Assembly: GCF_026460885.1 (NCBI RefSeq)
Contig: NZ_JAOVZW010000009.1
Coordinates: 1 to 56,367 of the forward strand
DNA: 56,367 nucleotides
Source of the DNA: Chryseobacterium formosum
GTDB lineage: Bacteria; Bacteroidota; Bacteroidia; Flavobacteriales; Weeksellaceae
Reading direction: 5' to 3'
Position numbers and translations under genes: made by a program. The stretch's first letter is position 1, and the number at the start of each line of letters is the position of its first letter. This document shows, in pieces, positions 15,976-23,987 of the stretch. The notes beneath the pieces are model-generated. The model was given only the letters and a program-made list of their open reading frames with translations, did not search any database and was not told where the DNA came from.

Positions 15976-16235
15976 TTATTGGTTAGCCTCCAAACCTCAA
16001 TGATTGGATTTCGAAGTCCAAAATTTCATGTTCAAGACCCAAACAATTAGGTTGTTTAGAGAGGTGATTCGGTTTCAAACCATAAACTTTCGGTTATAAA
16101 CATTAATGATTGGGTTCAACACCCAAACGATTCGGTTTAGAATAAAAAAATTCCAGTTGAAGACCGAAACAATTAGATGGAAAACCGAAACGATGATCAA
16201 AACAACCGAAACCGACCATTACAGAACCGAAACGG
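15976..16235. repeat. Degenerate tandem array, 21-bp period
   Basis: About twelve units can be laid out at 21-22 bp spacing; from 16067 on they are 21 bp almost without exception. Examples are ATTCGGTTTCAAACCATAA (from 16067), ATTGGGTTCAACACCCAAAC (from 16109) and ATTAGATGGAAAACCGAAAC (from 16172). Many units hold a small palindrome (GGTTTCAAACC, GGGTTCAACACCC) joined by AAACGATT-like linkers. The period equals seven codons, and a minus-strand frame without stops (about 16103-16240) gives seven-residue repeats of the type RFGxxxx, but it lacks a good start. There are no unique spacers, so it is not a CRISPR array. Confidence 0.65.
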
Positions 16236-16358
16236 AGGTCTGATTTATCTCAATGTTATCATCAATAACTTTATCATTTCTCTAAACCACTTCAATATAT
16301 CCATAAAAAAATCCTCAAACGATAGGCTTGAGGATGATTTGTTTTATTAAAAACTGTT

Positions 16359-16388
16359 GAGATTGCTTCACCTTCGGTTCGCAATGAC
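16359..16388 (-). repeat. Short repeat GTCATTGCGA...GCAATCTC, copy 2
   Basis: Exact 30-bp inverted copy of the element at 12619-12648. It abuts the stop codon of the following minus-strand gene with no gap. Confidence 0.8.
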
Positions 16389-16883
16389 TTACAATTCCGG
16401 TGTCTCGGTATCGGACTTTTTAGCGGTACCGCTTCTTCCGAAAAACTGTTTCAAATCGGCATGTTTGGTTTGAAAACCTGCGGCTGAACCTCCTGCTTTA
16501 TAGCTTGTAAATCCGTAGTCTTCCAATGCTGCCTGATAATTGTCGTAATCGTGAAGCGTTTTGGCATCAACCATTTTTGTTATTAGACTGTTAAGCCTTG
16601 AAATCATTCCTTCAAGATTTTTACGGGAGTTGTAATCATTTTCAAATTCCTGCCAATCCATATCAGGTGCGCTGAGATTAGGCTGGTTTTTGTTGTAATC
16701 GTAAACTTTGTTTACCAAAAGCTTGTTTTGCTCATTGATACTTCCATAACGTTTGCGGTCTTGTGGAGAAAGATTATAGTTGAAATCTCCAAGAGCCGTT
16801 TCAAGAACGGTAATAGCGTCAAGAATTGATGCCAGTTTTGCATTGTCTAAATGCGTGTTGTTTAAATTTGTAATTCCCATCAT
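16389..16883 (-). CDS. Conserved hypothetical protein
   Basis: 164 residues with no signal peptide or membrane segment. It begins GITNLNNTHLDNAKLASI and contains LSPQDRKRYGSINEQNKLLV, a stretch I associate with a family seen in Bacteroidetes but without a known function. The middle is predicted helical (SRKNLEGMISRLNSLITKMV) and the C-terminus is flexible and charged (SGTAKKSDTETPEL). Two ATGs are adjacent at the start; either may be used. It stands alone between the 21-bp array and a plus-strand gene. Confidence 0.7.
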   Translation of the reverse strand: MMGITNLNNTHLDNAKLASILDAITVLETALGDFNYNLSPQDRKRYGSINEQNKLLVNKVYDYNKNQPNLSAPDMDWQEFENDYNSRKNLEGMISRLNSLITKMVDAKTLHDYDNYQAALEDYGFTSYKAGGSAAGFQTKHADLKQFFGRSGTAKKSDTETPEL

Positions 16884-17064
16884 TTATGATTTAAAATGTT
16901 AGTATAAAATCGTTTTGTGTTTATTTAGGTCTGAACTAAAATAATGATTTTTTTTGATATGAAAATGAAGCTTATTGAATTAGTTAGTTTTTTATGTAAT
17001 TAGATTCGTGAAAGTAAGTTTTATTTATACATTTGAAATATAATGTAAAATCATTACAACATAT

Positions 17065-17442
17065 ATGACAACCAAACTCGATTTAAGAGAATCTTTAAAC
17101 ATCACTATTTCTGAAACCTCAACTTCGGAAGAAAAATTTCAAAACCAAACTTTGCGTCCTGTTTTAAAATTGCAGAATGAACTTTATATTTCATTGTTTA
17201 CAAATTATGCAATCCGTCAAAATGCAGATTTCAATTCTTTAACTTCAGCGAAAAAAAATATATTTATTGAACAAAGTCTGCAGAAAGATTTAGTTTTAAA
17301 AAATACTTTTATAGGAATGACGATTGGGATGTTTACTCTGAAAGAAATGGAGATTTATAATTCTGACAACAAAGTTTTTAATAAAAGAATTATTACAATG
17401 CTGATTGAACGATTGAAAAATGAAATAATTTTGAAAAGATAA
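17065..17442 (+). CDS. Conserved flavobacterial protein of unknown function
   Basis: 125 residues, soluble and largely helical. Recognisable stretches are RPVLKLQNELYISLFTNYA and the C-terminal KRIITMLIERLKNEI, which resemble a small family widespread in Flavobacteriia that is sometimes mislabelled glyoxalase. No glyoxalase metal ligands are visible. A small membrane-protein gene follows three bases after the stop, so they form an operon. Confidence 0.7.
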   Translation: MTTKLDLRESLNITISETSTSEEKFQNQTLRPVLKLQNELYISLFTNYAIRQNADFNSLTSAKKNIFIEQSLQKDLVLKNTFIGMTIGMFTLKEMEIYNSDNKVFNKRIITMLIERLKNEIILKR

Positions 17443-17445
17443 AAT

Positions 17446-17673
17446 ATGAGAGCAGGAAAAATTTCCAAATATTTAATGATTGCGGGAAGCTGTATGTTTC
17501 CACTATCCATACTAATGTTTATTACCGGTATCTCCATGTTTTCAGCTACTGGAGATTTCCCTCAGTTTATAATTAAATTGTCTGGATTGTGCTTTGCTTT
17601 TTGGATGCCCACTTTTATTTTGGGAATACTTTTAGTGATTATTGGTTTAATTTTTAAAAAGCTGAATTTTTAA
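17446..17673 (+). CDS. Small membrane protein, two helices
   Basis: 75 residues with two hydrophobic segments, about residues 9-30 (YLMIAGSCMFPLSILMFITG) and 42-68 (LSGLCFAFWMPTFILGILLV). No family is recognised. It is three bases downstream of the previous gene and probably translated from the same mRNA. A GTCAT-type repeat follows the stop codon directly. Confidence 0.6.
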   Translation: MRAGKISKYLMIAGSCMFPLSILMFITGISMFSATGDFPQFIIKLSGLCFAFWMPTFILGILLVIIGLIFKKLNF

Positions 17674-17675
17674 AC

Positions 17676-17699
17676 AGATTCCTCCTCCGTCGGAATGAC
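17676..17699 (-). repeat. Short repeat, GTCATTCCGA...GGAATCT type
   Basis: On the minus strand the 24-bp element starts GTCATTCCGACGGAGG and ends GGAATCT; ATTCC and GGAAT are complementary. It lies two bases after the upstream stop. It has the same plan as the 12619 and 46788 elements but with different, mutually compensating stem bases. Confidence 0.6.
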
Positions 17700-17802
17700 A
17701 ATGGTAAAAAGTGACTTACTCCTTTTATCACTCCAAAGAATTAATATTAAAACTCAAAACACTTTCATTATCTTTACGTTACCAACCACAAAAACCAAAA
17801 CC

Positions 17803-18312
17803 ATGAAAAATTCAGTTCTTTTATTTTTTGCTTTAGCATTCTTAAGCTTTAGCAATTTTGTATTTGCTCAAAAAATTTCTGACGGCGAAAGTATTGATGT
17901 CAACGGGATGAAAGTAACTTTTAATATCACCAATAAAGAAAGTATTGAAGTCGGCGGAAAACCTTTTGATCGTTATAAAGTTTCTGCAACTGTACAGAAT
18001 AATTCTGAAAAATCTTATAATATCCGTTTAACCTCATCTCCACAAATTGTTACCAATATCGGAATTGTAGAATTGGATTGTATCAACGCAACCGGAGCAA
18101 AACTTACATCAAAAAAGATTCAGCTGAAAATGAGAACGCAGATGATAAATGCTACCTATTCTGCTTATGATAAATCGGGAAAGTTTATCACAAATATTTT
18201 ACCGGTAATTGGAAGTTATTATTTTGATTCAGGAGACACCATTAATGACAATGCGATTTTTATTGTTCCACAAGGTCAAAAGCCCGATGTTACGGTAAGA
18301 AGTTTGAGATAA
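17803..18312 (+). CDS. Secreted protein of unknown function
   Basis: 169 residues from the preferred ATG at 17803, which starts the signal peptide MKNSVLLFFALAFLSFSNFV (cleavage after FAQ). A longer frame upstream would bury that signal. The mature domain is beta-rich (GMKVTFNITNKESIEVGGK, KVSATVQNNSEKSYNIRL), suggesting an immunoglobulin-like or similar sandwich. A TATCTTTA box at 17769 is close to the -7 consensus. Its stop codon overlaps the large GC-rich hairpin that follows. Confidence 0.65.
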   Translation: MKNSVLLFFALAFLSFSNFVFAQKISDGESIDVNGMKVTFNITNKESIEVGGKPFDRYKVSATVQNNSEKSYNIRLTSSPQIVTNIGIVELDCINATGAKLTSKKIQLKMRTQMINATYSAYDKSGKFITNILPVIGSYYFDSGDTINDNAIFIVPQGQKPDVTVRSLR

Positions 18313-18351
18313 TTCGTTTCGGCGGTGGCTTTGCCACCGCCGAAACGAATT
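18311..18351 (+). terminator. Perfect GC-rich hairpin after secreted protein
   Basis: AATTCGTTTCGGCGGTGGC and GCCACCGCCGAAACGAATT pair over 19 bp with a TTT loop. The stem is far more GC-rich than the surroundings and starts within the stop codon of the preceding gene. It is followed by TATTATAAAA rather than a clean T run, so it may be a terminator, a repeat-derived palindrome, or both. Confidence 0.55.
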
Positions 18352-18420
18352 ATTATAAAACAATTTGAAATTTAAAAATTAGAGTGCAATCAAAATCAAA
18401 CTCAATCCGAACTCTCAACC

Positions 18421-18975
18421 TTATCCCAAATTCTTCCACATTGGATTATACTTTAAAATCTCTTGATTTATAGAACAATCTTCGGAATGAGCACCTCTAA
18501 GAAATCCAATACTCATTAGAAATTCGTTCACTATTTCTCCGCCTGTAAATTTGAAAGTTTTTTTGAACAACTTCATCCATTCTGCCAGAGTTTTTGGATG
18601 ATGATGTTCGAGCCATTTTTCAAATGAACCAAATTCTTTTTGTAATTCTATAATGGTTTTTGCGTTTTCTATGGCAGCGTTTACCTTTAATTTATTTCTG
18701 ATAATTCCTGGATCAGCTAATAATCTTTCACGGTCTTCTTGAGTGTAGGCAGCAACTTTTTTAATATTAAAATTATCATACGCTTTTCTGAAGCCTTCTT
18801 CTTTCTTTAAAATCGTTTCCCAGCTTAAACCCGCCTGATTGATTTCCATGATGAGTCTTCCAAACAATTCGTTATCATCATGAATTGGAAATCCGTAGTG
18901 ATTGTCATGGTAATTTTTATGCAGCTCTTTTCGGCTTTCAGGCTGCATATTTTCGATAACTGAACAATAACTCAT
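18421..18975 (-). CDS. tag: DNA-3-methyladenine glycosylase I
   Basis: A 184-residue base-excision-repair enzyme that removes 3-methyladenine from alkylated DNA. The zinc ligands typical of Tag are present: Cys4 in SYCSV, His23 in YHDNHYG, and His163 and Cys167 in GAHSEDC. The helical body contains AGLSWETILKKEEGFRKAY and ADPGIIRNKLKVNAAIENA, as in the family. Its start overlaps the stop of the upstream MazG-like gene by one base (TAATG), so the two are co-translated. Confidence 0.93.
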   Translation of the reverse strand: MSYCSVIENMQPESRKELHKNYHDNHYGFPIHDDNELFGRLIMEINQAGLSWETILKKEEGFRKAYDNFNIKKVAAYTQEDRERLLADPGIIRNKLKVNAAIENAKTIIELQKEFGSFEKWLEHHHPKTLAEWMKLFKKTFKFTGGEIVNEFLMSIGFLRGAHSEDCSINQEILKYNPMWKNLG

Positions 18976-19292
18976 TAGAATAATTTTTCTGTTTTGGTTA
19001 AAAATTTGTCTAAAGCTTCCTTAATATCAATTCCAGCACGGTCTGCCAAAACAATAAGCCACCAAATATTTTCGCCTAATTTATGCTCAAGCTCTGCGTT
19101 TGAATCTTTTTTAGACCAAGTTTTTTCGTAAGACATTATATTTCTTCCTACTAATCCTGCATCGGTAAGATACGCTAAAGCATCCTGTTCTAGAGTCCAT
19201 TCACCTCCATTTTGCTGAATTTCTATTTCGTGATATTTTTGTCGAATATTGAGTGAGCGTTTTATGATTTCATCAAAATTATTTTGATCCAT
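18975..19292 (-). CDS. MazG-like protein
   Basis: 105 residues, all helical. GGEWTLEQDALAYLTDAGLV and HKLGENIWWLIVLADRAGID resemble short MazG-like nucleotide pyrophosphohydrolases, which clear non-canonical or excess NTPs; acidic residues that could bind metal are present (E, D in the second and third helices). It overlaps tag by one base, which fits a shared theme of nucleic-acid damage avoidance. The match is by pattern only, and catalytic activity is unproven. Confidence 0.65.
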   Translation of the reverse strand: MDQNNFDEIIKRSLNIRQKYHEIEIQQNGGEWTLEQDALAYLTDAGLVGRNIMSYEKTWSKKDSNAELEHKLGENIWWLIVLADRAGIDIKEALDKFLTKTEKLF

Positions 19293-19486
19293 TTTTCTTT
19301 ATTTTATCCGATAAAGATAATATAAACTGTTGACAACTGTTTGTCAGGAGAAGTAATTTCTATGTAACAGAAGTTGATTTTAACGCAAAGTCAGACAAAG
19401 TTATTTTTAGAATTTAAGGTAGACTAAAGGCACTTAGTTTAAGAAAAAAATACAAAGATTTAAAATTACCAGAATATAATTGAAAC

Positions 19487-20386
19487 CTAAGCAGTTTCTA
19501 TCTTTTTTAAACTAAAAATTTCTTTTGCATTGAAGACAATTACTGCCAAAAATATAATGGAATATGATACAATCTGTAAACCGCCAAGCGCTTCGTTGTA
19601 AACCGCTCCTGCCAAAATAAATGCGATAATAGGATTGATATTGAGAATCATTCCGACTTTTGAGGAAGCAATTCCCGACATTGCGTACAGATTTAAAAGC
19701 AACGGAACAATGGTATACATTACCGCAATAATTTCGATATAGAGATAAAAGGTAAATTCTGTAGGAACTTCTCCTGAATACGTAGGAAAAAATGGTAACA
19801 AAATCAATGCTGCGAGAATCATGTGGAAATTCAGAACCAAAAATTTATCAAATTTTGAATTGACACTTTGAATAATCAGATAACAAGCATAAGTAGAACC
19901 AATCAAACTGCTGTAAACCATATCCAAAAGATTGGAATACGACAGCAAAATACATCCTACCCCACTCAAAAACACAGATAACCATTGCAATTTTGTTAGC
20001 TTTTCACGCAGAATAAAAAAAGCTAAAATTGTTGTGATAATCGGACAAACGAGATACGCCACCGAAGTCGCTCTTACACTGATGTGATTCATTACATAAA
20101 TAAATGAAAACCAGTTTCCCGTGAGTAAAATACTGCTCAGAATATTTAAACCAACAATCTTTTTCTTGCTATTTTGAGGAAGTGTTTTGAAGTATTTTAA
20201 ATTATCTTTCAGCTTCAATCTTCTGAAAAGTACTGTCACAACAGTCATAATAATCGCACAACTGAAAACTCTGTAAAACAAAATGTCCAAAGAAGCATAA
20301 GAATGCAGTGGTTTTAGAACTAAACTAAAAGTTCCCCAAAGCGAAAATGCAGTAATGGCGGCAAGATAATATTTCAGATTCTTCAA
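19487..20386 (-). CDS. EamA/DMT-family exporter, RarD-like
   Basis: A 299-residue integral membrane protein with about ten helices arranged as two EamA repeats, the first starting AITAFSLWGTFSLVLKPL and the second around GSTYACYLIIQSVNSKF. It is likely a metabolite or drug exporter of the drug/metabolite transporter superfamily. The start appears to be TTG: no in-frame ATG lies near the N-terminus, and the -7 box TATCTTTG (20429-20422) is 36 nt upstream. Monocistronic. Confidence 0.82.
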   Translation of the reverse strand: MKNLKYYLAAITAFSLWGTFSLVLKPLHSYASLDILFYRVFSCAIIMTVVTVLFRRLKLKDNLKYFKTLPQNSKKKIVGLNILSSILLTGNWFSFIYVMNHISVRATSVAYLVCPIITTILAFFILREKLTKLQWLSVFLSGVGCILLSYSNLLDMVYSSLIGSTYACYLIIQSVNSKFDKFLVLNFHMILAALILLPFFPTYSGEVPTEFTFYLYIEIIAVMYTIVPLLLNLYAMSGIASSKVGMILNINPIIAFILAGAVYNEALGGLQIVSYSIIFLAVIVFNAKEIFSLKKIETA

Positions 20387-20479
20387 TTGGAGGTTAGTAT
20401 TTTTATTGCTTTAAAGTGGCGCAAAGATAATAAAACAAACTGTCGACAAATAATTATCGACAGTTGTTTTAAGAATGTT

Positions 20480-21010
20480 TTATAAATTATCAATAAAATC
20501 TAAATATTGAGGAACACTTTTCTCAATCCACTCAGGAGAGGTATTATACTCCATTCCGTAATACACAAATGGTTTTTGATAATCTGCTTTTATATATTCA
20601 AAACTGAGCTCAAAAGGTCTTGTGAATTCAATTATCGTATGTCTGTATTTTCCCTGAGCTCTGAAATCTTCATCATCAACGCCTGCGGATATTGCCAAAG
20701 CGATCTTTTTTCCGCCAACTTTATATCCGCTCTTACTTCCATATGCCCAACCATGTAAAAGAACTTCATCAAACCATTTTTTCAACAACGACGGACTGCT
20801 AAACCAATAAAATGGAAACTGAAAAACAATTTTATCGTAAGCTTCAACTAATTCCTGTTCTTTTTTTATATCTAATATTTCGTCTGGATAAGCTTTGTAC
20901 AATTCATGAACAACATACTTTTCTGGAAATTTATTCAACTCTTCCACCCATCTTTTGTTAATTAAAGATTCTTCCATTTTAGGATGAGTTACTATTACTA
21001 ATGTTTTCAT
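20480..21010 (-). CDS. NAD(P)H quinone oxidoreductase, flavodoxin-like fold
   Basis: 176 residues. The flavodoxin-like fold of the NQO/KefF family is indicated by the N-terminal LVIVTHPKMEESLINKRW, the flavin-binding IVFQFPFYWFSSPSLLKKWF and GGKKIALAISAG. It should use FMN or FAD to reduce quinones by two electrons in the cytosol. It diverges from an HxlR regulator. Its -7 box TATTTTTG (21036-21029) is next to a regulator half-site, which suggests induction by electrophiles or quinones. Confidence 0.85.
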   Translation of the reverse strand: MKTLVIVTHPKMEESLINKRWVEELNKFPEKYVVHELYKAYPDEILDIKKEQELVEAYDKIVFQFPFYWFSSPSLLKKWFDEVLLHGWAYGSKSGYKVGGKKIALAISAGVDDEDFRAQGKYRHTIIEFTRPFELSFEYIKADYQKPFVYYGMEYNTSPEWIEKSVPQYLDFIDNL

Positions 21011-21045
21011 ATTTTAAAATTTCTTTTACAAAAATAGTAGGTGTA

Positions 21046-21099
21046 ACTTACATTTCCGATATTAGCAACCAATTGTATGGTACTATAAAAAATGTAAGT
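21046..21099. promoter_or_regulatory. Candidate HxlR operator (inverted repeat)
   Basis: ACTTACATTT (21046-21055) and AAATGTAAGT (21090-21099) form a perfect 10-bp inverted repeat. One arm lies just upstream of the quinone-reductase -7 box; the other abuts the hxlR start codon at 21101. Binding at both would repress both divergent genes. Confidence 0.6.
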
Positions 21100-21100
21100 A

Positions 21101-21457
21101 ATGACTAAAATAAAGGAAACATCAACCAATTTTGCCAATAAAAAAGCACTCACAGAAGAATGCCCGGAATTGTATGCTTCCAAATTAATTGGCGGACAGT
21201 GGTCTCTCGCAATTTGCAGTTATTTGATTAACGGAAAACTGAGATTTGGAGAATTAAGAAAAAGTTTGGGAAATATTACAGAAAGAATGCTCACTCTTCA
21301 ACTTCGAAGACTTGAAGAAGACAAGATTATCACAAGAACTGTTTACGCAGAAGTTCCACCACGAGTTGAATATGAATTAACAAAAATTGGTTACCAATTA
21401 AAACCAGTTATTGAGGAATTGGAAAAATGGGGAATTATGCATAAGGAAAATGTTTAA
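21101..21457 (+). CDS. HxlR-family transcriptional regulator
   Basis: 118 residues with a winged helix-turn-helix of the HxlR type. Signatures are ECPELYASKLIGGQWSLAI, RFGELRKSLGNITERMLTLQ and the wing/dimer region VPPRVEYELTKIGYQL. A single early Cys in EECPE could sense electrophiles, as in related regulators. It is divergent from the quinone reductase and shares a 10-bp inverted repeat in the promoter gap, making it the likely repressor of both. Confidence 0.9.
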   Translation: MTKIKETSTNFANKKALTEECPELYASKLIGGQWSLAICSYLINGKLRFGELRKSLGNITERMLTLQLRRLEEDKIITRTVYAEVPPRVEYELTKIGYQLKPVIEELEKWGIMHKENV

Positions 21458-21475
21458 ATTTTAAAAAATATTTAA

Positions 21476-22087
21476 ATGAGACATTTATATTTGATTCTTA
21501 CTTTATTCATTCCGTGCGGTTTTTTATCAGCACAACAAAATACTGAATATGATAAAATTTTAAAAATAGAAAATCTTAAATTTCATGAAAATGAAATTCG
21601 TGTATATAAAAAATATTCAACGACAACAGGATTAGAGCTTTTCAGATTTTATCAAGACGATAAAGAAAATTGGAAAGCAGAATTTTATGAAACAATTGCC
21701 ACTCAAAATAATAAAAATGAAATTAAAATCAGAACAAGGAAATCAAAATTAAATTCTCTGAAAAATTTTGAAATGGTATGGTTACAAATTTTAGATACTA
21801 ATGTTATTCATCTTCCAAAATGGGAATTTTTTGAATATAAACTTAAAAAGGTTAATAAAGATTATCAAATTGAAGATGGTGAAATATATTCTTCTATATC
21901 AAGTCTTTCTGTACTTGACGGTCGATCTTTTTATGTTAAAATTAAACGAGGAAAAAAGGAAAATCAATTTAATTATTCAAATCCTGAGTCATACTTAGAA
22001 AAATATCCTAATGTAGATGAGTTACTCTCTTTTCAAGAACTATTAAATCTAATTAGAAATGAATTTAAAATTTTTAATAAAGAATAA
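21476..22087 (+). CDS. Secreted protein of unknown function
   Basis: 203 residues with a signal peptide (YLILTLFIPCGFLSAQ). The mature part is Lys-, Asn- and aromatic-rich (ELFRFYQDDKENWKAEFYET) and has no domain I recognise. It follows hxlR by 18 bp on the same strand, but its high AT content and lack of functional link suggest a separate origin. A strong bidirectional hairpin follows. Confidence 0.65.
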   Translation: MRHLYLILTLFIPCGFLSAQQNTEYDKILKIENLKFHENEIRVYKKYSTTTGLELFRFYQDDKENWKAEFYETIATQNNKNEIKIRTRKSKLNSLKNFEMVWLQILDTNVIHLPKWEFFEYKLKKVNKDYQIEDGEIYSSISSLSVLDGRSFYVKIKRGKKENQFNYSNPESYLEKYPNVDELLSFQELLNLIRNEFKIFNKE

Positions 22088-22101
22088 ATTTCTCTCTGTT
22101 G

Positions 22102-22141
22102 AAAATATAAACCTCTGAAAAATTCCAGAGGTTTATATTTT
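22102..22141. terminator. Bidirectional terminator
   Basis: AAATATAAACCTCTG pairs with CAGAGGTTTATATTT. A-rich and T-rich flanks allow termination for both the plus-strand secreted protein and the minus-strand efflux operon that converge here. Confidence 0.85.
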
Positions 22142-23718
22142 TAGTGCATTGCTTCACTCAAATCTATTTTTTCTTTGCTCTTCCGTTCTCGGATGAACAA
22201 AATAAACGGAATACAGATTAAAAACGCAACTCCCAAATAAAGGAAAACATCCATATAAGAAAGTACCGTCGCCTGTTTGGTTACAGTCATATCCAAAACT
22301 TTATAAGCAGCGTTCATTGCATTATCAGGCGTCATTCCTTTAGCTATGAAACTGGCTTTTAAACTCGCTAATCTTTGTTGAACATCTAAACTGTCACCAT
22401 CTAAATGGGAAATTAAATTGACCCTGTATTTCTGACTTGCATTGGCAATAAACGTAGTAATTGCCGCAATTCCGAAAGAACCACCAAGCTGTCTCATCAT
22501 TCCGGTAAAAGCAGCTCCTTGTCCGATTTCCTGACCTTTTAATGTACTTAATGATAAGGAAGTGATTGGAATAAATAATAAACCAAGTCCCATTCCACGT
22601 ACAATCAGCATCCAGAAAAAGGCATCTTTACTGGTATCCGGAGTAAGAATTTTGTAACCCCAAAAACTGTAAATAAAGAAGATTAATAATCCTAAGGAAA
22701 CCAAAATCTGTTGTTTAGCTCCTTTCGAAAGTAATCGACCGATAATCGGCATCATGAAAGCAGTCGTTAAAGCTGCCGGAATCATTAATGCTCCGGATTG
22801 AAGCGCCGTCCAACCCAAAATACTTTGTGTATATAAAGGAACGATAAACGTAGAACCATACAATCCAAATCCTAAAACAAAGGACATCACGGTTCCTATC
22901 CTCAAATTTCCGTTCTTTAAAACCCGCAGTTCTACAATCGGATATTTGTAGGTGAGCTCTCGCCAAAGGAAAAGTACAAATCCTAAAATAGCTGTTGTGG
23001 TAAAAGTTACTATCATTCCGCTTTCAAACCAGTCTTCTTCATGACCTCTTTCCAGAATAAACTGTAAAGATCCAACGGTTAATGCCAAAAGCATAATTCC
23101 GAGCCAGTCGACATCCAAAGCTTTCCTTTTTTCTGAGAATTTCGGGCTTTTCACAAACTGTAAAGTCATGATTGTTGCCGCAATTCCAATCGGAATATTG
23201 ATATAAAAAATATACGGCCAACTGTAATTATCAACAATATATCCTCCCAATGGCGGACCTAAAGTAGGACCAATAATTACTCCCAAACCATAAATAGCCT
23301 GCGCCATACTTCTCTTTTCAATAGGATAAGATTCGGTAATAATGGTTTGTGAGGTCACTAAAAGTGCTCCACCACCAATTCCCTGACATAATCTGAAAAA
23401 TACCAATTCCCAAATGTTATCTGCATTTCCGCAGAGAAAAGAAAATATGGTAAATATTACGATCGAAGCGGCAAAATAATTTCTACGCCCAAACTGCTGA
23501 GATAACCAACTCGTCATCGGTACAATAATTACGTTACCAATAGCATACGCGGTAATTACCCATCCTACTTCTGAAAGTGTAGAACCGAGATTCCCTTTCA
23601 TTTCGTTGAGGGCAACGTTTACAATCGTGGAATCCACAATTTCAAGCAAAGCACAAAGAATAGCCGTGATCGTGATGATCACTCTTCGGGCTCCATATTC
23701 TACTAATGAATCTTGCAT
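22141..23718 (-). CDS. emrB: DHA2-family multidrug MFS transporter (EmrB/QacA type)
   Basis: A 525-residue inner-membrane proton-driven drug exporter with about 14 helices. Motif A appears as SQQFGRRN after TM2 and motif C as GVIIGPTLGPPLGGYI in TM5, both hallmarks of drug antiporters. It is the last gene of a tetR-tolC-emrA-emrB order and should form a tripartite pump with the adaptor and outer-membrane channel. A 269-bp gap with an inverted repeat separates it from emrA, unusual for such operons. Confidence 0.92.
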   Translation of the reverse strand: MQDSLVEYGARRVIITITAILCALLEIVDSTIVNVALNEMKGNLGSTLSEVGWVITAYAIGNVIIVPMTSWLSQQFGRRNYFAASIVIFTIFSFLCGNADNIWELVFFRLCQGIGGGALLVTSQTIITESYPIEKRSMAQAIYGLGVIIGPTLGPPLGGYIVDNYSWPYIFYINIPIGIAATIMTLQFVKSPKFSEKRKALDVDWLGIMLLALTVGSLQFILERGHEEDWFESGMIVTFTTTAILGFVLFLWRELTYKYPIVELRVLKNGNLRIGTVMSFVLGFGLYGSTFIVPLYTQSILGWTALQSGALMIPAALTTAFMMPIIGRLLSKGAKQQILVSLGLLIFFIYSFWGYKILTPDTSKDAFFWMLIVRGMGLGLLFIPITSLSLSTLKGQEIGQGAAFTGMMRQLGGSFGIAAITTFIANASQKYRVNLISHLDGDSLDVQQRLASLKASFIAKGMTPDNAMNAAYKVLDMTVTKQATVLSYMDVFLYLGVAFLICIPFILFIRERKSKEKIDLSEAMH

Positions 23719-23823
23719 TAATTTATTTGTGTGTTTAAAGAAGGTTGAGGTTAAGATTTAGGTTGAGAAAAAGCTTCGCTAAAACTCAAAATCATTATTC
23801 CTCATCTTTAAGAATTATAAAAA

Positions 23824-23974
23824 GTGAATTGCCAATTACCAATCAACATCGTTGTCAATTTTTACTACTTCATTTCCAATCGATCATCAATCTTCTCCAA
23901 AATCCCCATCAATCTTTCTGCATTTAATTCGTCAGCATTCATAATTGACTTTGCTTCAGCAAAATTGACAATTC
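23824..23974. repeat. Inverted repeat in the emrA-emrB gap
   Basis: GTGAATTGCCAATT (23824-23837) and AATTGACAATTCAC (23961-23974) are inverted copies with one mismatch. AGCAAAATTGACA at 23958-23970 recurs on the other strand at 28365-28377. The element splits the efflux operon and encloses a very short frame. Confidence 0.5.
23865..23942 (-). CDS. Possible 25-residue peptide between emrA and emrB
   Basis: A minus-strand ATG frame of 25 codons encodes a charged, amphipathic helix (MNADELNAERLMGILEK, ending DRLEMK). It sits inside the inverted repeat in the gap between emrA and emrB. It could be a real small protein, a remnant of a longer gene, or chance; codon composition is plausible but the length gives little power. 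Confidence 0.3.
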   Translation of the reverse strand: MNADELNAERLMGILEKIDDRLEMK

Positions 23975-23987
23975 ACTTATTTCAATA

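Noticed and set aside
15976..16235. CRISPR-like array
   Set aside because: Units are contiguous and degenerate at 21 bp with no unique spacers, and there are no cas genes nearby.
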